From: Rhodococcus wratislaviensis
GTDB lineage: Bacteria; Actinomycetota; Actinomycetes; Mycobacteriales; Mycobacteriaceae
Direction of reading: 5' to 3'
NCBI RefSeq assembly: GCF_900455735.1
Contig: NZ_UAUI01000024.1
Span: forward strand, 344,501-408,500
DNA: 64,000 nt
Shown here: positions 18,134 to 26,544 of the stretch, one piece after another
How positions within the stretch are numbered: the stretch's first letter is position 1
Layout: the number at the start of each line of letters is the position of its first letter
Translations under genes and position numbers: made by a program
Notes under the pieces: model-generated
What the model saw: only the letters and a program-made list of their open reading frames with translations
The model's database searches: none
What the model was told of the DNA's origin: nothing

Positions 18134-19048
18134 GTGGCAAAGAAGAGCAAGAGAAACAGTGGTCCGAAGCCCGGTAGTGCCCGCGCCGAGAAGCTCGCGC
18201 AGCGGCAGGCGGAACGGGAGAGCGCCGCAGCGGCGGTGACCCGGCCGTTCGAAGGCCTCGCCGCCGAATGCGATCTGGTGGCGCTGCGCGAGTTCGTCCC
18301 GTCGGCGACCGCCCCGCTCCCCGTCAAGGATTCGTCCCGTCCGGTGACCCTCGCGACCGTGCTGCCCGGTGCCGTCGCGGCGCTGGTCCGCGACGAAGGT
18401 GACAGTGCCACCGGGTTCGTCGGTGTGCAGGTCCAGGCGCATTCTGCGGATCTCGGCGCCGATCTGGCCGCGTCCGTCGCCTGGGTCCGTGACGCCGCGG
18501 CCGGCGAATCGCTGGCCTCCGCCAACCCCGGATCCGAGACCCCGGCACTGGCCGACGTGATCGACGCGGACGCACCGCTCGACATCACCGTGCACCAGGA
18601 TTTCAACTGGTGGATCCCCGAAGGCGTGGAGCCGGCCCCCGAGGTTGCGACCACCGTGCAGCACGCGAATGCGGCGATCATGCCGTCCGCGCGAGTCGAG
18701 GCCGAGGGCGTCGTCGCGGCGTGGTGGGTCGATGCGGGCGAGAAGGCGCACATCCGCTGGGTGCGCCCGGAGGACGAGGACGATCTGATGCTGGCCCTGG
18801 CGCGCGTGCACGCGACCGGCGGTCTGCACCTCGGTGAGGGCTCGCGCTACGCCGGGTCGTTCCGGACGCACGGGCTGCTGGTCCCGGTGTTCGACCTGGA
18901 CCGCGAGAAGCATGCGAACGAGTGGGCCGCTGCCACCGTCGAACTCGGTCAGCGACTGGCCGAGGCGCTCGCCGTCGACGCGCCGCTCACCACCGAGGAG
19001 CGACGCGCCCGCGACGGACTGCGTGGCCGCCAGGTCACGTTGCGATAG
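18134..19048 (+). CDS. DUF5926 family protein
   Basis: 304 residues from a GTG at 18134. The lysine/arginine-rich N-terminus (AKKSKRNSGPKPGSARAEKLAQRQAERE) is followed by an acidic alpha/beta domain with no membrane segments. The pattern fits the actinobacterial DUF5926 proteins, often annotated as topoisomerase- or SecC-like without evidence. It contains no SEC-C cysteine cluster. It follows glpQ1 by 33 bases and ends at a strong bidirectional hairpin before the convergent ferritin gene. Confidence 0.72.
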   Translation: MAKKSKRNSGPKPGSARAEKLAQRQAERESAAAAVTRPFEGLAAECDLVALREFVPSATAPLPVKDSSRPVTLATVLPGAVAALVRDEGDSATGFVGVQVQAHSADLGADLAASVAWVRDAAAGESLASANPGSETPALADVIDADAPLDITVHQDFNWWIPEGVEPAPEVATTVQHANAAIMPSARVEAEGVVAAWWVDAGEKAHIRWVRPEDEDDLMLALARVHATGGLHLGEGSRYAGSFRTHGLLVPVFDLDREKHANEWAAATVELGQRLAEALAVDAPLTTEERRARDGLRGRQVTLR

Positions 19049-19058
19049 GCCCTTCGGG

Positions 19059-19104
19059 CCCGTGAGTGGTTGAGGAGTGCAGAGACTCGTCAACCACTCA
19101 CGGG
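19059..19104. terminator. Bidirectional hairpin between DUF5926 and ferritin genes
   Basis: A perfect 15-base inverted repeat (19059-19073 and 19090-19104) with a 16-base loop, itself able to pair in part, sits between two convergent stop codons. It would terminate both messages. Confidence 0.8.
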
Positions 19105-19116
19105 CGGCGGAGCCGC

Positions 19117-19662
19117 CTAGATGGAACCGCCGGCTGCGTGCGGTGCCCCGGACGTGTCTGCGACGCCGCTCATCTCGCGTGCGACGAACTCCTCGAGGTC
19201 GAACAGGTTGCTGCCCGCGCGGTCGGCGATGGTCAGCAGCGTCGTCATGCTCGCGACCTCCTCGACCTGCTCCTTGAGGAACCACTGCATGAACTGCTCG
19301 CCGAGGTAGTCGCCCTCCTCGCGGGCGGTGCTCGCCAACTGCACGATCTGCTCGGTGACCGTCTGCTCCTGCGTCAGGGCGAGGGCGATCGGCTCACGTG
19401 CGTTCTCGAACTGGCCCTTCGCCGCGTCGACACCCGACAGTTCCACGGAGATGTCGCGGTCGAGGAAGTACTGGACGATCATCATGGCGTGGTTGCGCTC
19501 TTCGACGGCCTGCTTGTAGAAGTGCTTGGCCAACTGCGGCAGGTCCGCATTGTCGAAATAGATGGCAGTCGCGATGTACTGGTGTGACGCGTTGAATTCG
19601 TTGCGAATCTGGTCGTGGAGCAGAGCGTGGAATTTCGTCTTGTGCGCGTCAGTCGAAGTCAT
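19117..19662 (-). CDS. bfrB: Ferritin, BfrB type
   Basis: 181 residues, close to M. tuberculosis BfrB across its length: KTKFHALLHDQIRNEF at the start, ferroxidase ligands in AVEERNHAMM, and GEQFMQWFLKEQVEEVA. The tail SGAPHAAGGSI is almost the same as the BfrB tail. It is non-heme: no axial Met as in bacterioferritin. Ferritin oxidises and stores iron as a 24-mer. No Shine-Dalgarno precedes the ATG, but TATTAT lies 11-16 bases upstream, suggesting a leaderless message. Iron-box-like half-sites upstream suggest IdeR control. Confidence 0.93.
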   Translation of the reverse strand: MTSTDAHKTKFHALLHDQIRNEFNASHQYIATAIYFDNADLPQLAKHFYKQAVEERNHAMMIVQYFLDRDISVELSGVDAAKGQFENAREPIALALTQEQTVTEQIVQLASTAREEGDYLGEQFMQWFLKEQVEEVASMTTLLTIADRAGSNLFDLEEFVAREMSGVADTSGAPHAAGGSI

Positions 19663-19694
19663 GAAATGGATAATATCGCTGGTCAGGGCGGGTG

Positions 19695-19748
19695 TCATCC
19701 AAGTTGAACCTAATTTTGGGAAGCTTGCCCAAACTAAAGTCAACCTAA
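19695..19748 (-). promoter_or_regulatory. Tandem IdeR-like sites upstream of bfrB
   Basis: Two TTAGGTT half-sites (minus strand) lie in 19-mers at 19695-19713 and 19730-19748, each matching the IdeR consensus at about 11 of 19 positions with centres 35 bases apart. Between them is a palindrome-like TTTGGGAAGCTTGCCCAAA. In mycobacteria IdeR activates bfrB through tandem boxes. The individual matches are weak, but the arrangement fits. Confidence 0.55.
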
Positions 19749-19890
19749 TTTCGGGACCATTTTGATGTCATTTTTCTAACCTGAACTGGCGACGGATCTC
19801 CGACGGGAACGGGGCAATCGGCGTCGGCGGGGCCTCGCCCGTGTATAAAATTCACAGCGTTCTGACGGCGCGGCCCGGAGGGGCAGGCAC

Positions 19891-21081
19891 ATGTTGAGAC
19901 GATCCGGTACGTGGCTAGCGTTGATCCTCGGTGCCCTTTTTCTGGGGGCGACCATTCCCGCCCCGGCGCAGGCCGAACCGCTGTATCCCTGGCCGGATCC
20001 CGACCCCTTCTATCTCGCTCCGCCGGACCTCGGGGTCCTTCGTCCCGGCGACGTCGTGCGGACGCGGCGCATCGACACCTGGATGTACGCGAATTCGGAT
20101 GGGTGGCAGATCGCGTTCCGGTCGACGAACTCGACGGGACATCCGATCCTGGCCGTCACCACGGTTCTGCTTCCCCGCGGCGTCGCGAATCCACCGCTGG
20201 TGTCATATCAGGCCATCGTGAATTCGCTCGGAACCAAATGTGCTCCGTCGCGGTCGTTGTTCAACCTGGAACTGCAGGAGTCGCCGGGCCTGTATCTGGG
20301 TCTGCAACGCGGCTGGGCGGTCTCGGTGCCCGACCATCTCGGCCCGACCGGCGCATACGGTGCCGCGAAGCTCGGCGGCATGATCACCCTCGACAGTGTC
20401 CGGGCGGTGCAGCGGGTGGCCGAACTGGGGTTGTCGCACAGCCCCGTAGCACTGGCCGGGTATTCGGGTGGGGGAATGGCCAGCGCGTGGGCCGCGGCGC
20501 TGGCCCCGAGTTATGCGCCGGAGCTGAAACTCGACGCGGTGGTGGCGGGCGGGATTCCCGCGGACCTCGAGCAGATGGCCCAGGGCCTGGGATTCAATCC
20601 GCATCCGGGGTTCGGGCTCGCGTTCGCTGCCGCGATCGGCTTGGAACGCGAATACCCGGACCAGCTACCGATTTCGTCGCAGCTGAACGCGACCGGGCTG
20701 TGGCTGCGCGAGTGGATGTCGAACGAATGCCGCCGGTTCCTCCTGTTTCACGGCGCCTTCCGCAGCGCCGGACAGCTGGCCGCGTCGACCAGCCTCATGG
20801 CGAGTTCGGGCGCGCACCAGGTGTTGCGCGACAACAGTCTGCGGTACTTCGAGGGTGTCCCGACCGCGCCCCTCTACCTGTGGCACGGCACCCTGGACGG
20901 GCTGACACCGTTCGATTCGGTTGCCGAGACCGCGCACCGCTACTGCGCCGCGGGCGCCAGACTGACGTTCGTCCCGTACGAGATATCCGAGCACATGACG
21001 ACGGCAGTGGTGGGCTTTCCCGACGCGTACGAATACGTGGCCGCGCGGTTCCGCGGCGAACCGGCGCCCACCCGCTGCTGA
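19891..21081 (+). CDS. Secreted LIP-family lipase
   Basis: 396 residues with a clear signal peptide (hydrophobic run then APAQA cleavage near residue 28). The alpha/beta hydrolase core has nucleophile elbow GYSGGG near residue 190, with likely acid and base at WHGTLDGLTPF and SEHMT near the C-terminus. This is the LIP family (secretory lipase/PF03583-like), which acts on acylglycerols or other esters outside the membrane. It converges with the second ferritin gene. A lipase maturation factor homologue is encoded 6 kb away, but a link is speculative. Confidence 0.85.
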   Translation: MLRRSGTWLALILGALFLGATIPAPAQAEPLYPWPDPDPFYLAPPDLGVLRPGDVVRTRRIDTWMYANSDGWQIAFRSTNSTGHPILAVTTVLLPRGVANPPLVSYQAIVNSLGTKCAPSRSLFNLELQESPGLYLGLQRGWAVSVPDHLGPTGAYGAAKLGGMITLDSVRAVQRVAELGLSHSPVALAGYSGGGMASAWAAALAPSYAPELKLDAVVAGGIPADLEQMAQGLGFNPHPGFGLAFAAAIGLEREYPDQLPISSQLNATGLWLREWMSNECRRFLLFHGAFRSAGQLAASTSLMASSGAHQVLRDNSLRYFEGVPTAPLYLWHGTLDGLTPFDSVAETAHRYCAAGARLTFVPYEISEHMTTAVVGFPDAYEYVAARFRGEPAPTRC

Positions 21082-21095
21082 CCCGAAAGGGTCAG
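21078..21095. terminator. Short hairpin spanning two convergent stop codons
   Basis: CTGACCC-gaaa-GGGTCAG forms a 7-base stem with a GAAA tetraloop. It contains both the lipase stop (21079-21081) and the ferritin stop (21092-21094), so the coding ends are part of the terminator. Confidence 0.6.
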
Positions 21096-21643
21096 ACGCC
21101 GCCACCCGCCCTCTTCGGCGCACCCGGCCGGATCGGCGAGTTCCCGCTCATCTCGCGGGCGATGAAATCCTCGATGTCGAACAGGTTGTCGCCGGCGCGT
21201 TCGACGATCGTGAGCAGGGTGTGCATGCTCGCGACCTCCTCGACCTGTTCTTCGAGGAACCACTGGATGAACCGCTCGCCGAGGTAGTCACCGGTGTCGC
21301 GGGCCGTCCGGGCGAGCTTGGTGATCTGTTCCGTGACGACGCGTTCCCGTTCCACGGCCAGGGCGACGGGGGCGCGCACCGAATCGAAATCGGTGACCAC
21401 GTCGTCGATGCCGGGGACTGTCACCCGGAGATTGTTGTCGATGAGGTACTGGATCATCATCAGCGCGTGGCCACGCTCCTCGGCGGCCTGCGAATAGAAG
21501 CGGCGAGCCAGTTGCGGGAGATCGTGCGAGTCGAAATAGACGGCCACCGCGATGTACTGCTGGGATGCGGTGAACTCGTTGCGGATCTGCTGCAGCAGCA
21601 GGGCATGGAACTCGCTGGGGGTCTTCGTCGCCGATTGAGACAT
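21092..21643 (-). CDS. Second ferritin (BfrB paralogue)
   Basis: 183 residues, clearly homologous to the ferritin at 19117: SEFHALLLQQIRNEFTASQQYIAVAVYFDS, AAEERGHALMM with ferroxidase residues, and GERFIQWFLEEQVEEVA. Its tail (PGAPKRAGGGV) keeps the GAP...AGG pattern. It has no heme-ligand Met. It lacks IdeR-like sites and instead lies 23 bases downstream of the LCP gene on the same strand, so it is probably expressed with CPBP and LCP genes. A paralogue with different regulation is plausible. Confidence 0.92.
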   Translation of the reverse strand: MSQSATKTPSEFHALLLQQIRNEFTASQQYIAVAVYFDSHDLPQLARRFYSQAAEERGHALMMIQYLIDNNLRVTVPGIDDVVTDFDSVRAPVALAVERERVVTEQITKLARTARDTGDYLGERFIQWFLEEQVEEVASMHTLLTIVERAGDNLFDIEDFIAREMSGNSPIRPGAPKRAGGGV

Positions 21644-21666
21644 GGGTGTCAGTTTACGGCCGTGCG

Positions 21667-23121
21667 TCACGGTCCGGTGGTGACCAGTTCGGCCGGGACC
21701 TGACGGTCGTTCGCCAGCGCGTCGAAGAACTGCGACGCCCGGTCGTGATCCCAGAGCAGCACGTTCCCGGCACCGTCGACGTCCTCGAAACCGCCCACGG
21801 GAACGGTCGTGGTGATCATGTCGCCGCGCACCGCCCACGCGAGTGCGGCGAGGTGCCAGATGTGGTCGCTCTCGTCGACACGCAGCGACGCGGCGGTGTC
21901 GGTGACGAGAGGCCAGACGCGGAACGGGTTGAGCCACGTCGCGGGACTGGTGGCCTTCGACATCAACGCCGCCATGAACATCCGCTGATGGTTCATCCGG
22001 TCGATGTCGGCGAGCGCGGTCGCGCGGCTGCGGACGAAGCCGAGGGCCTGCGCCCCCGACAGTTCCTGGCAGCCGGGCCCGAGGTTGATCCCCGCGAGCG
22101 GGTCGTCGATGGCGGTGTCCAGGCACATGTCGACGCCGCCGATCGCGTCGACGATGCCGGCGAAACCACCGAACCCGATCTCCGCGTAGTGGTCGATGTG
22201 CAGACCGGACGCCTCCTCGACCGTCTGGGTCAGCAGTTGCGGACCACCGAACGCGAACGACGCGTTGATCTTGTCCTCGCCGTAGCCGGGGATCGACACG
22301 TACGAGTCGCGCGGGATGCTCACCATCGTCGCCGGGCCGCCCCCGCTGGGGACGTGCACCACGATGATGGTGTCGGTGCGGTCGGGGCCGCTGTTGCCAC
22401 CGGTCGACAGTTGCTGTTCCTGCTCGGGGGTCAGCCCGGTCCGGCTGTCCGAACCGACGAGCAGCCAGTTCGTGCCGGGGGTGTCGTCGATCCGGCCGGG
22501 GTAGTCGGCCAGCGCGTCGATCCGGTTCAGCGAACTGTCGAGGTAGTACGTCATGCCCGCGAGCGCCAGGACCAGCACCAGGAACAGGATGCCGATGCGC
22601 CGGCCCCAGTTCCGCGTGCGCTTGGGACGTCGCTGCCCCGGGGGCTCCGGGGTCCGCGGCGGTGCGAGCGGCGGGGGTGGCGGTGGCGTGCGAGGGGGAC
22701 GCCGGTCGGGCACCCGAGGCGGCGGTGGCGGCGCGTCACGGTAGGGCTGCGGCGTCTGGGTGGGCGCGTAGCCGCGCGGACCCTGCGGCGGCGCCGACCG
22801 GGACAACTGCGGTTCGGGGGCCTGCGACCACGCCTGCTGGGGCGGCGGCGGGGCGCCGCGTCCGTCGCGGCGGATCACCTGGGTGCCCTCCGGCGGCGGC
22901 GCCGGGGGACCCTGCCGGGGGGTGGGGTGTCGCGGGCGGGGCGCAGGAGGTCCCTGTTGCGGGGGACCCTGCGGTGGCACCCGCCGCGTCTGCGGAGGAA
23001 CCCGCTGGTCAGGAGGCGGCATTCGGCGGTTCGGGGGCGGCGGCACCTGCTGCCCGCCCTGCGTCCGCCGGGGCGGACGGGGCGGCAGCGGAGGATAGGG
23101 GGCGTCGCCGGTCACCCGCAC
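21667..23121 (-). CDS. LytR-CpsA-Psr (LCP) family ligase with long proline-rich N-terminus
   Basis: 484 residues. Residues 1-170 are an extremely Pro/Arg/Gln-rich cytoplasmic segment, residues 175-193 a transmembrane helix, and the rest an extracytoplasmic LCP domain. LCP signatures include NWLLVGSDSRTG, RTDTIIVVHV, MVSIPRDSYV, KINASFAFGG and FVRSRAT (the arginines bind the pyrophosphate lipid). LCP enzymes ligate arabinogalactan or other glycopolymers to peptidoglycan. It follows the CPBP gene by 21 bases and precedes ferritin 2 by 23. GTG 23121 is used; GTG 23115 is an alternative. Confidence 0.9.
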   Translation of the reverse strand: MRVTGDAPYPPLPPRPPRRTQGGQQVPPPPNRRMPPPDQRVPPQTRRVPPQGPPQQGPPAPRPRHPTPRQGPPAPPPEGTQVIRRDGRGAPPPPQQAWSQAPEPQLSRSAPPQGPRGYAPTQTPQPYRDAPPPPPRVPDRRPPRTPPPPPPLAPPRTPEPPGQRRPKRTRNWGRRIGILFLVLVLALAGMTYYLDSSLNRIDALADYPGRIDDTPGTNWLLVGSDSRTGLTPEQEQQLSTGGNSGPDRTDTIIVVHVPSGGGPATMVSIPRDSYVSIPGYGEDKINASFAFGGPQLLTQTVEEASGLHIDHYAEIGFGGFAGIVDAIGGVDMCLDTAIDDPLAGINLGPGCQELSGAQALGFVRSRATALADIDRMNHQRMFMAALMSKATSPATWLNPFRVWPLVTDTAASLRVDESDHIWHLAALAWAVRGDMITTTVPVGGFEDVDGAGNVLLWDHDRASQFFDALANDRQVPAELVTTGP

Positions 23122-23142
23122 GACTTTACTGGTCCGGCCGGA

Positions 23143-23970
23143 TTACGGAATCCAGCCGACGTGCCCGCGCAGTGCGGCGTAGCCGACGAACGCGACCGAA
23201 TCGATGGTGGCGTGGGCGATCACGAGAGGCCACAACCGTCCAGTCTTCTGCCAGTACCGGCCGAACACCAGACCCATGGCGACGTTGCCCAGCCCGCCGC
23301 CGAAACCCTGGTAGAGGTGGTACGTCCCCCGGAGCACCGCCGACGCGAGCAGTGACGAGTTCTCGCTCCACCCGAGCTGCCGCAGCCGGGTGATCAGATA
23401 CGCGACGACGAGCACTTCCTCCGCGCCGGAGTTCGCGATCGCCCACAGGATCAGGGCCGGCAGTCGCCACCAGTGATCGCCGATCGTGCTGGGCACCACG
23501 GTGAGGTTGGCGCCGATGGCGCGGGCCAGCAGGTAGAAGCCGAGCCCGGGCAGACCGATCAGGGCGGCGAGCCCGACCCCCTGCGTCCCGTCGGGACGCC
23601 ACCGGAATCGGCCGAGCCCGACGTCGCGCGGGCCGAGGCCGCTGCGCCACAGGAGATACAGACCCAGCGCGCCCCAGGCGAGGAGTTTCACGACGCCGAG
23701 CAATTGCCGGGCGACATCGATGATCTGGTTCTCCGCGCGCGAGACGTTGAGGGCGACGGCCTGATCGGCGAGGTTGCCCGGGGTCAGTAGCGATTCGGAC
23801 AGCGACAGCAGTCCCGACAGTCCGCTCGTCCCGAACGTGACGAGCAGGACGATCGTGATCTCGATCCACAGGGCCCGCCGCTCGGTCCCGGTGGCCGGCG
23901 GAGCGGCCGGTTCGGGTGAGGCGGGCCGTATCCAGGAGGCGAGCGTTGCACGCGAGATCACGCGGCACAC
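23143..23970 (-). CDS. CPBP family intramembrane metalloprotease
   Basis: 275 residues with about seven membrane helices. CPBP motifs are visible: NSGAEEVLVVAYL (the EE pair of motif 1, with Tyr where EExxxR usually has Arg), LRGTYHLYQGFGGGLGN (motif 2 His) and IAHATIDS (motif 4 His). Type II CAAX-protease-like proteins cleave or modify membrane proteins or peptides. It heads a three-gene minus-strand cluster with LCP and ferritin 2. A second GTG at 23961 is an alternative start. The partner substrate is unknown. Confidence 0.85.
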   Translation of the reverse strand: MCRVISRATLASWIRPASPEPAAPPATGTERRALWIEITIVLLVTFGTSGLSGLLSLSESLLTPGNLADQAVALNVSRAENQIIDVARQLLGVVKLLAWGALGLYLLWRSGLGPRDVGLGRFRWRPDGTQGVGLAALIGLPGLGFYLLARAIGANLTVVPSTIGDHWWRLPALILWAIANSGAEEVLVVAYLITRLRQLGWSENSSLLASAVLRGTYHLYQGFGGGLGNVAMGLVFGRYWQKTGRLWPLVIAHATIDSVAFVGYAALRGHVGWIP

Positions 23971-23998
23971 GCTAGCGCGCGCCGAACCGGAATGGCGA

Positions 23999-24763
23999 TC
24001 AGCCGCGCGCGCGGAGTCCGTTCACGAACGGGCATCCCACCAGCAGCCGGATCGCCCTGCTCAGCGCGACGGCGTCGTCGACCGGCGCGGAGAACGGCAT
24101 CCAGATGTCGCGGTCGCCGTGATCGTTCTCGACGCGCAGTCGCAGCCCGTACCGGTCGATGCCCAGGGGGCGGACGCGTCCGCGTCGCATGTGGGGCGGC
24201 AGTTTGCGGGACAGCATGTCGATGAGGTCGCGGTGGTCCTCGTCGAGATGCTGGAGCCAGGCGGTCTCCATTTCCCAGAACGGGTCGGGCCGGGCCGCGA
24301 GCAGGTCGTCGAGGGCGACGGGTTCGGCGCCACTGGAATCGGCGACCACCGCCGATTCGAGGCGGAGCTGCAGCAGCGTCGCATCGTGCCCGACGTCGAG
24401 AAGTCCGGGGTGCGGGTATTCGGATGCCACCTCGTCGGCCAGCGTGCGGGTGTGTGCCTCGCAGAGGGCGTGGAGGTTGCCGCGCAGCCAGACGAGTGAC
24501 CGCACGGGCTCACGCAGCGCGAGCGGTGAGTTGTCGGTCAGCTCCAGCACGGCGGGGATCCCGCCGCCACCGGCGAGCCAGGACAGGGTGGCGGCCGCTG
24601 ATTCGGTGGGCACGGCGACCACGACGTCGCCGCTGGACCGCAGGTGGTGTACCGACGTGACGGTCGGTGCGCTGCCTTCGACGGCGAGTACCGCGTCCTG
24701 GGTCCGTGCGCACGAGCTACGCACACGCTCGGCGGTGGACGGACCGGTGGTCGTGACGGGCAT
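23999..24763 (-). CDS. DUF2470 domain protein (Rv3839-like)
   Basis: 254 residues with an AAGGAGG site five bases before ATG 24763. The C-terminal third (WEMETAWLQHLDEDHRDLIDML) is a DUF2470 domain, related to the C-terminal part of heme-degrading HugZ/pyridoxamine-oxidase-like proteins. The N-terminal part resembles an FMN-binding split barrel. The M. tuberculosis counterpart Rv3839 is, as I recall, induced by low iron. The strong IdeR-like box 28 bases upstream of the start supports iron repression here. A role in heme or iron handling is inferred. Confidence 0.8.
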   Translation of the reverse strand: MPVTTTGPSTAERVRSSCARTQDAVLAVEGSAPTVTSVHHLRSSGDVVVAVPTESAAATLSWLAGGGGIPAVLELTDNSPLALREPVRSLVWLRGNLHALCEAHTRTLADEVASEYPHPGLLDVGHDATLLQLRLESAVVADSSGAEPVALDDLLAARPDPFWEMETAWLQHLDEDHRDLIDMLSRKLPPHMRRGRVRPLGIDRYGLRLRVENDHGDRDIWMPFSAPVDDAVALSRAIRLLVGCPFVNGLRARG

Positions 24764-24790
24764 GGAGCCTCCTTCAGGGTTCCGCGATAC

Positions 24791-24809
24791 TGAGGTAACC
24801 CTAACCTAA
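24791..24809. promoter_or_regulatory. IdeR (iron) box between divergent genes
   Basis: TGAGGTAACCCTAACCTAA matches the IdeR consensus TTAGGTTAGGCTAACCTAA at 15 of 19 positions. It lies 28 bases before the DUF2470 start and 17 before the ATG at 24826, so it can control both. Confidence 0.82.
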
Positions 24810-24825
24810 TGTGGGCGAGTCGGCG

Positions 24826-25572
24826 ATGGCAAGACCCCGAGACGAATCCGGTCCACGAGGTGGGCATTACGGTGGGGAGGTGGCTATACCTCTCTCCCTC
24901 GGTGTCCCGCGCTCCCGCGGGCCGCAGTCGTTGCTCGCCGAACTTCTCAGCGGACCCCAGGACACGGGCCCGGCCGCAGGCGGCGCACTCGGACCGCGGG
25001 TGGTTCCGGCGTCCGCACTGCTCGACGCCGCCGGGACCGACGCCGGCCGCATCATCGTGGGTCTCGACGTCGACCCCGCCGCTCTCCGCACCAGCGAGCA
25101 GGCCTCCTACGAGGCGGTCCGGTTCCACCTCGACTGCCCCGCGGGCCACCTCGGCGACGCGGTGGCACTCCGGCTGCCGTCTCCGCTCGCGGTGTTCGTC
25201 ACCGCAGACGGCAGCGACGACCCCGGTCTCGCCGAGACGGCGCAGCAACTCGCGGACGCCGGCCGCATCCCGGGCCTCGCGAGCGGACACTCCGTCGGCG
25301 ACGTCGCCGACTTCCTGGCCGTCCTCGCGCACGCGGACGTCGGATACGTGGCGAGGGCGCGTGACACGGCCGAGGTGCTCGCGCTGCTGTCCGGGACGGT
25401 TGCGTCCCTTCGCGGCGACGACGTGCGGGCAGCGCTCGCGGCACCGGATCCGGCGAGGCTCACCTCGCTGATCCCCGAGGCCGCGGAGGCCGTCCGCGAG
25501 GTCCTGCTGGGGGTCGAGGTGCACGACCCGGCGCTCGTCGCCCGTGAGCTGGCGGACGCGGGTCTGCGGTAA
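24826..25572 (+). CDS. Hypothetical protein with an IdeR-type promoter
   Basis: 248 residues from ATG 24826 (a GTG at 24811 is possible but sits almost on the iron box). It is soluble and Ala/Asp/Leu rich, with no recognisable catalytic motif. The second half (GHSVGDVADFLAVLAHADVGYVARARDTAEVLALLSGTVASLRGDDVRAAL) is predicted helical. I do not recognise the family. Its only functional clue is the shared divergent promoter with the DUF2470 gene, which implies expression under iron limitation. Confidence 0.65.
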   Translation: MARPRDESGPRGGHYGGEVAIPLSLGVPRSRGPQSLLAELLSGPQDTGPAAGGALGPRVVPASALLDAAGTDAGRIIVGLDVDPAALRTSEQASYEAVRFHLDCPAGHLGDAVALRLPSPLAVFVTADGSDDPGLAETAQQLADAGRIPGLASGHSVGDVADFLAVLAHADVGYVARARDTAEVLALLSGTVASLRGDDVRAALAAPDPARLTSLIPEAAEAVREVLLGVEVHDPALVARELADAGLR

Positions 25573-25626
25573 ACATTCACCGTCAATGCGCCGGACCGTC
25601 AACGCTCGGTGCGTAATCTCGTAGGC

Positions 25627-26544
25627 GTGCCAAAGATCGCGTATTTCGGACCGTCGGGAACCTTCACGGAGATGGCGCTCGCCCAGCTCGAGGCCGCGGG
25701 TGCCTTCGACGGGCAGGTCGAGCGGGTCGCCGCGACCAGTCCGCCCGCCAGCCTGGCCAAGGTGCGCGACGGCGTCGTCGACGGTGCCGTCGTTCCCATC
25801 GAGAGCTCCGTCGAGGGGGCCGTGGTGCCCACCCTCGACTCGCTCGCGCTGGGCGACCGCCTGCAGATCGTGGCCGAGACCGAGCTCGACGTGGCGTTCA
25901 CGATCCTCGGCGGGGCCGGCATCGAGCGGCTCGATCAGGTGCGCACCGTGCGGGCGTACCCGGTGGCGGCCGGTCAGGTGCGAATCTGGCTGGAGGAGAA
26001 CTGCCCCGGCGCCGAACTCCAGACGGCGTCCTCCAACGCGGGCGCCGCCGAGGACGTGGCGAACGGCCTCGCCGACGCCGCCGTGTCCACCGCCCTCGCC
26101 GGCGATCGACTCGGGCTGCGCAGCCTCGCCGACGGGGTGGCGGACGAGAAGAGTGCCCGCACCCGATTCGTTCTCGTCACCGCCCCGACCCAGGTGCCCG
26201 CACGCACCGGCGGCGACCGCACGTCGGCCGTGCTCGAACCCCACAACACCCCCGGCTCCCTCGTCGGTGTGCTCTCCGAGTTCGCTACCCGCGGAATCGA
26301 TCTCATCCGGATCGAATCGCGCCCGGTGCGCACCACCCCCGGCCTGTACCGATTTTTCGTCGACTGCATCGGGCACATCGACGACCCGCTCGTCGCCGAG
26401 GCGTTCCGTGCGCTGCACCGCAAGTCGCACGTGCGGTTCCTCGGGTCCTGGCCCGCGGCGAACCCCAGCGGCCCGCCGCCGCCGTCCGACGGAGACGCAG
26501 CGGACTGGATCGAACGAATCCGTCAGGGAGAGAGGGAATCGTGA
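25627..26544 (+). CDS. pheA: Prephenate dehydratase
   Basis: 305 residues, a stand-alone prephenate dehydratase. The catalytic domain covers roughly residues 1-190, with AYFGPSGTFTEMA, VVPIESSVEGAV and the TRF motif (SARTRFVLV). An ACT regulatory domain follows (HNTPGSLVGVLSEFATRGIDLIRIESRP). It converts prephenate to phenylpyruvate in phenylalanine synthesis, with Phe feedback through ACT. GTG 25627 places the MPKIAYFG-like N-terminus correctly. It overlaps the next gene by GTGA. The same pair is adjacent in mycobacteria (Rv3838c-Rv3837c). Confidence 0.95.
   Translation: MPKIAYFGPSGTFTEMALAQLEAAGAFDGQVERVAATSPPASLAKVRDGVVDGAVVPIESSVEGAVVPTLDSLALGDRLQIVAETELDVAFTILGGAGIERLDQVRTVRAYPVAAGQVRIWLEENCPGAELQTASSNAGAAEDVANGLADAAVSTALAGDRLGLRSLADGVADEKSARTRFVLVTAPTQVPARTGGDRTSAVLEPHNTPGSLVGVLSEFATRGIDLIRIESRPVRTTPGLYRFFVDCIGHIDDPLVAEAFRALHRKSHVRFLGSWPAANPSGPPPPSDGDAADWIERIRQGERES

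Noticed and set aside
22551-23120. CRISPR-like or tandem repeats in the GC-rich stretch
   Set aside because: The repetition comes from the Pro-rich coding segment of the LCP protein, with no regular spacer-repeat pattern. No CRISPR array or insertion sequence was found in the window.
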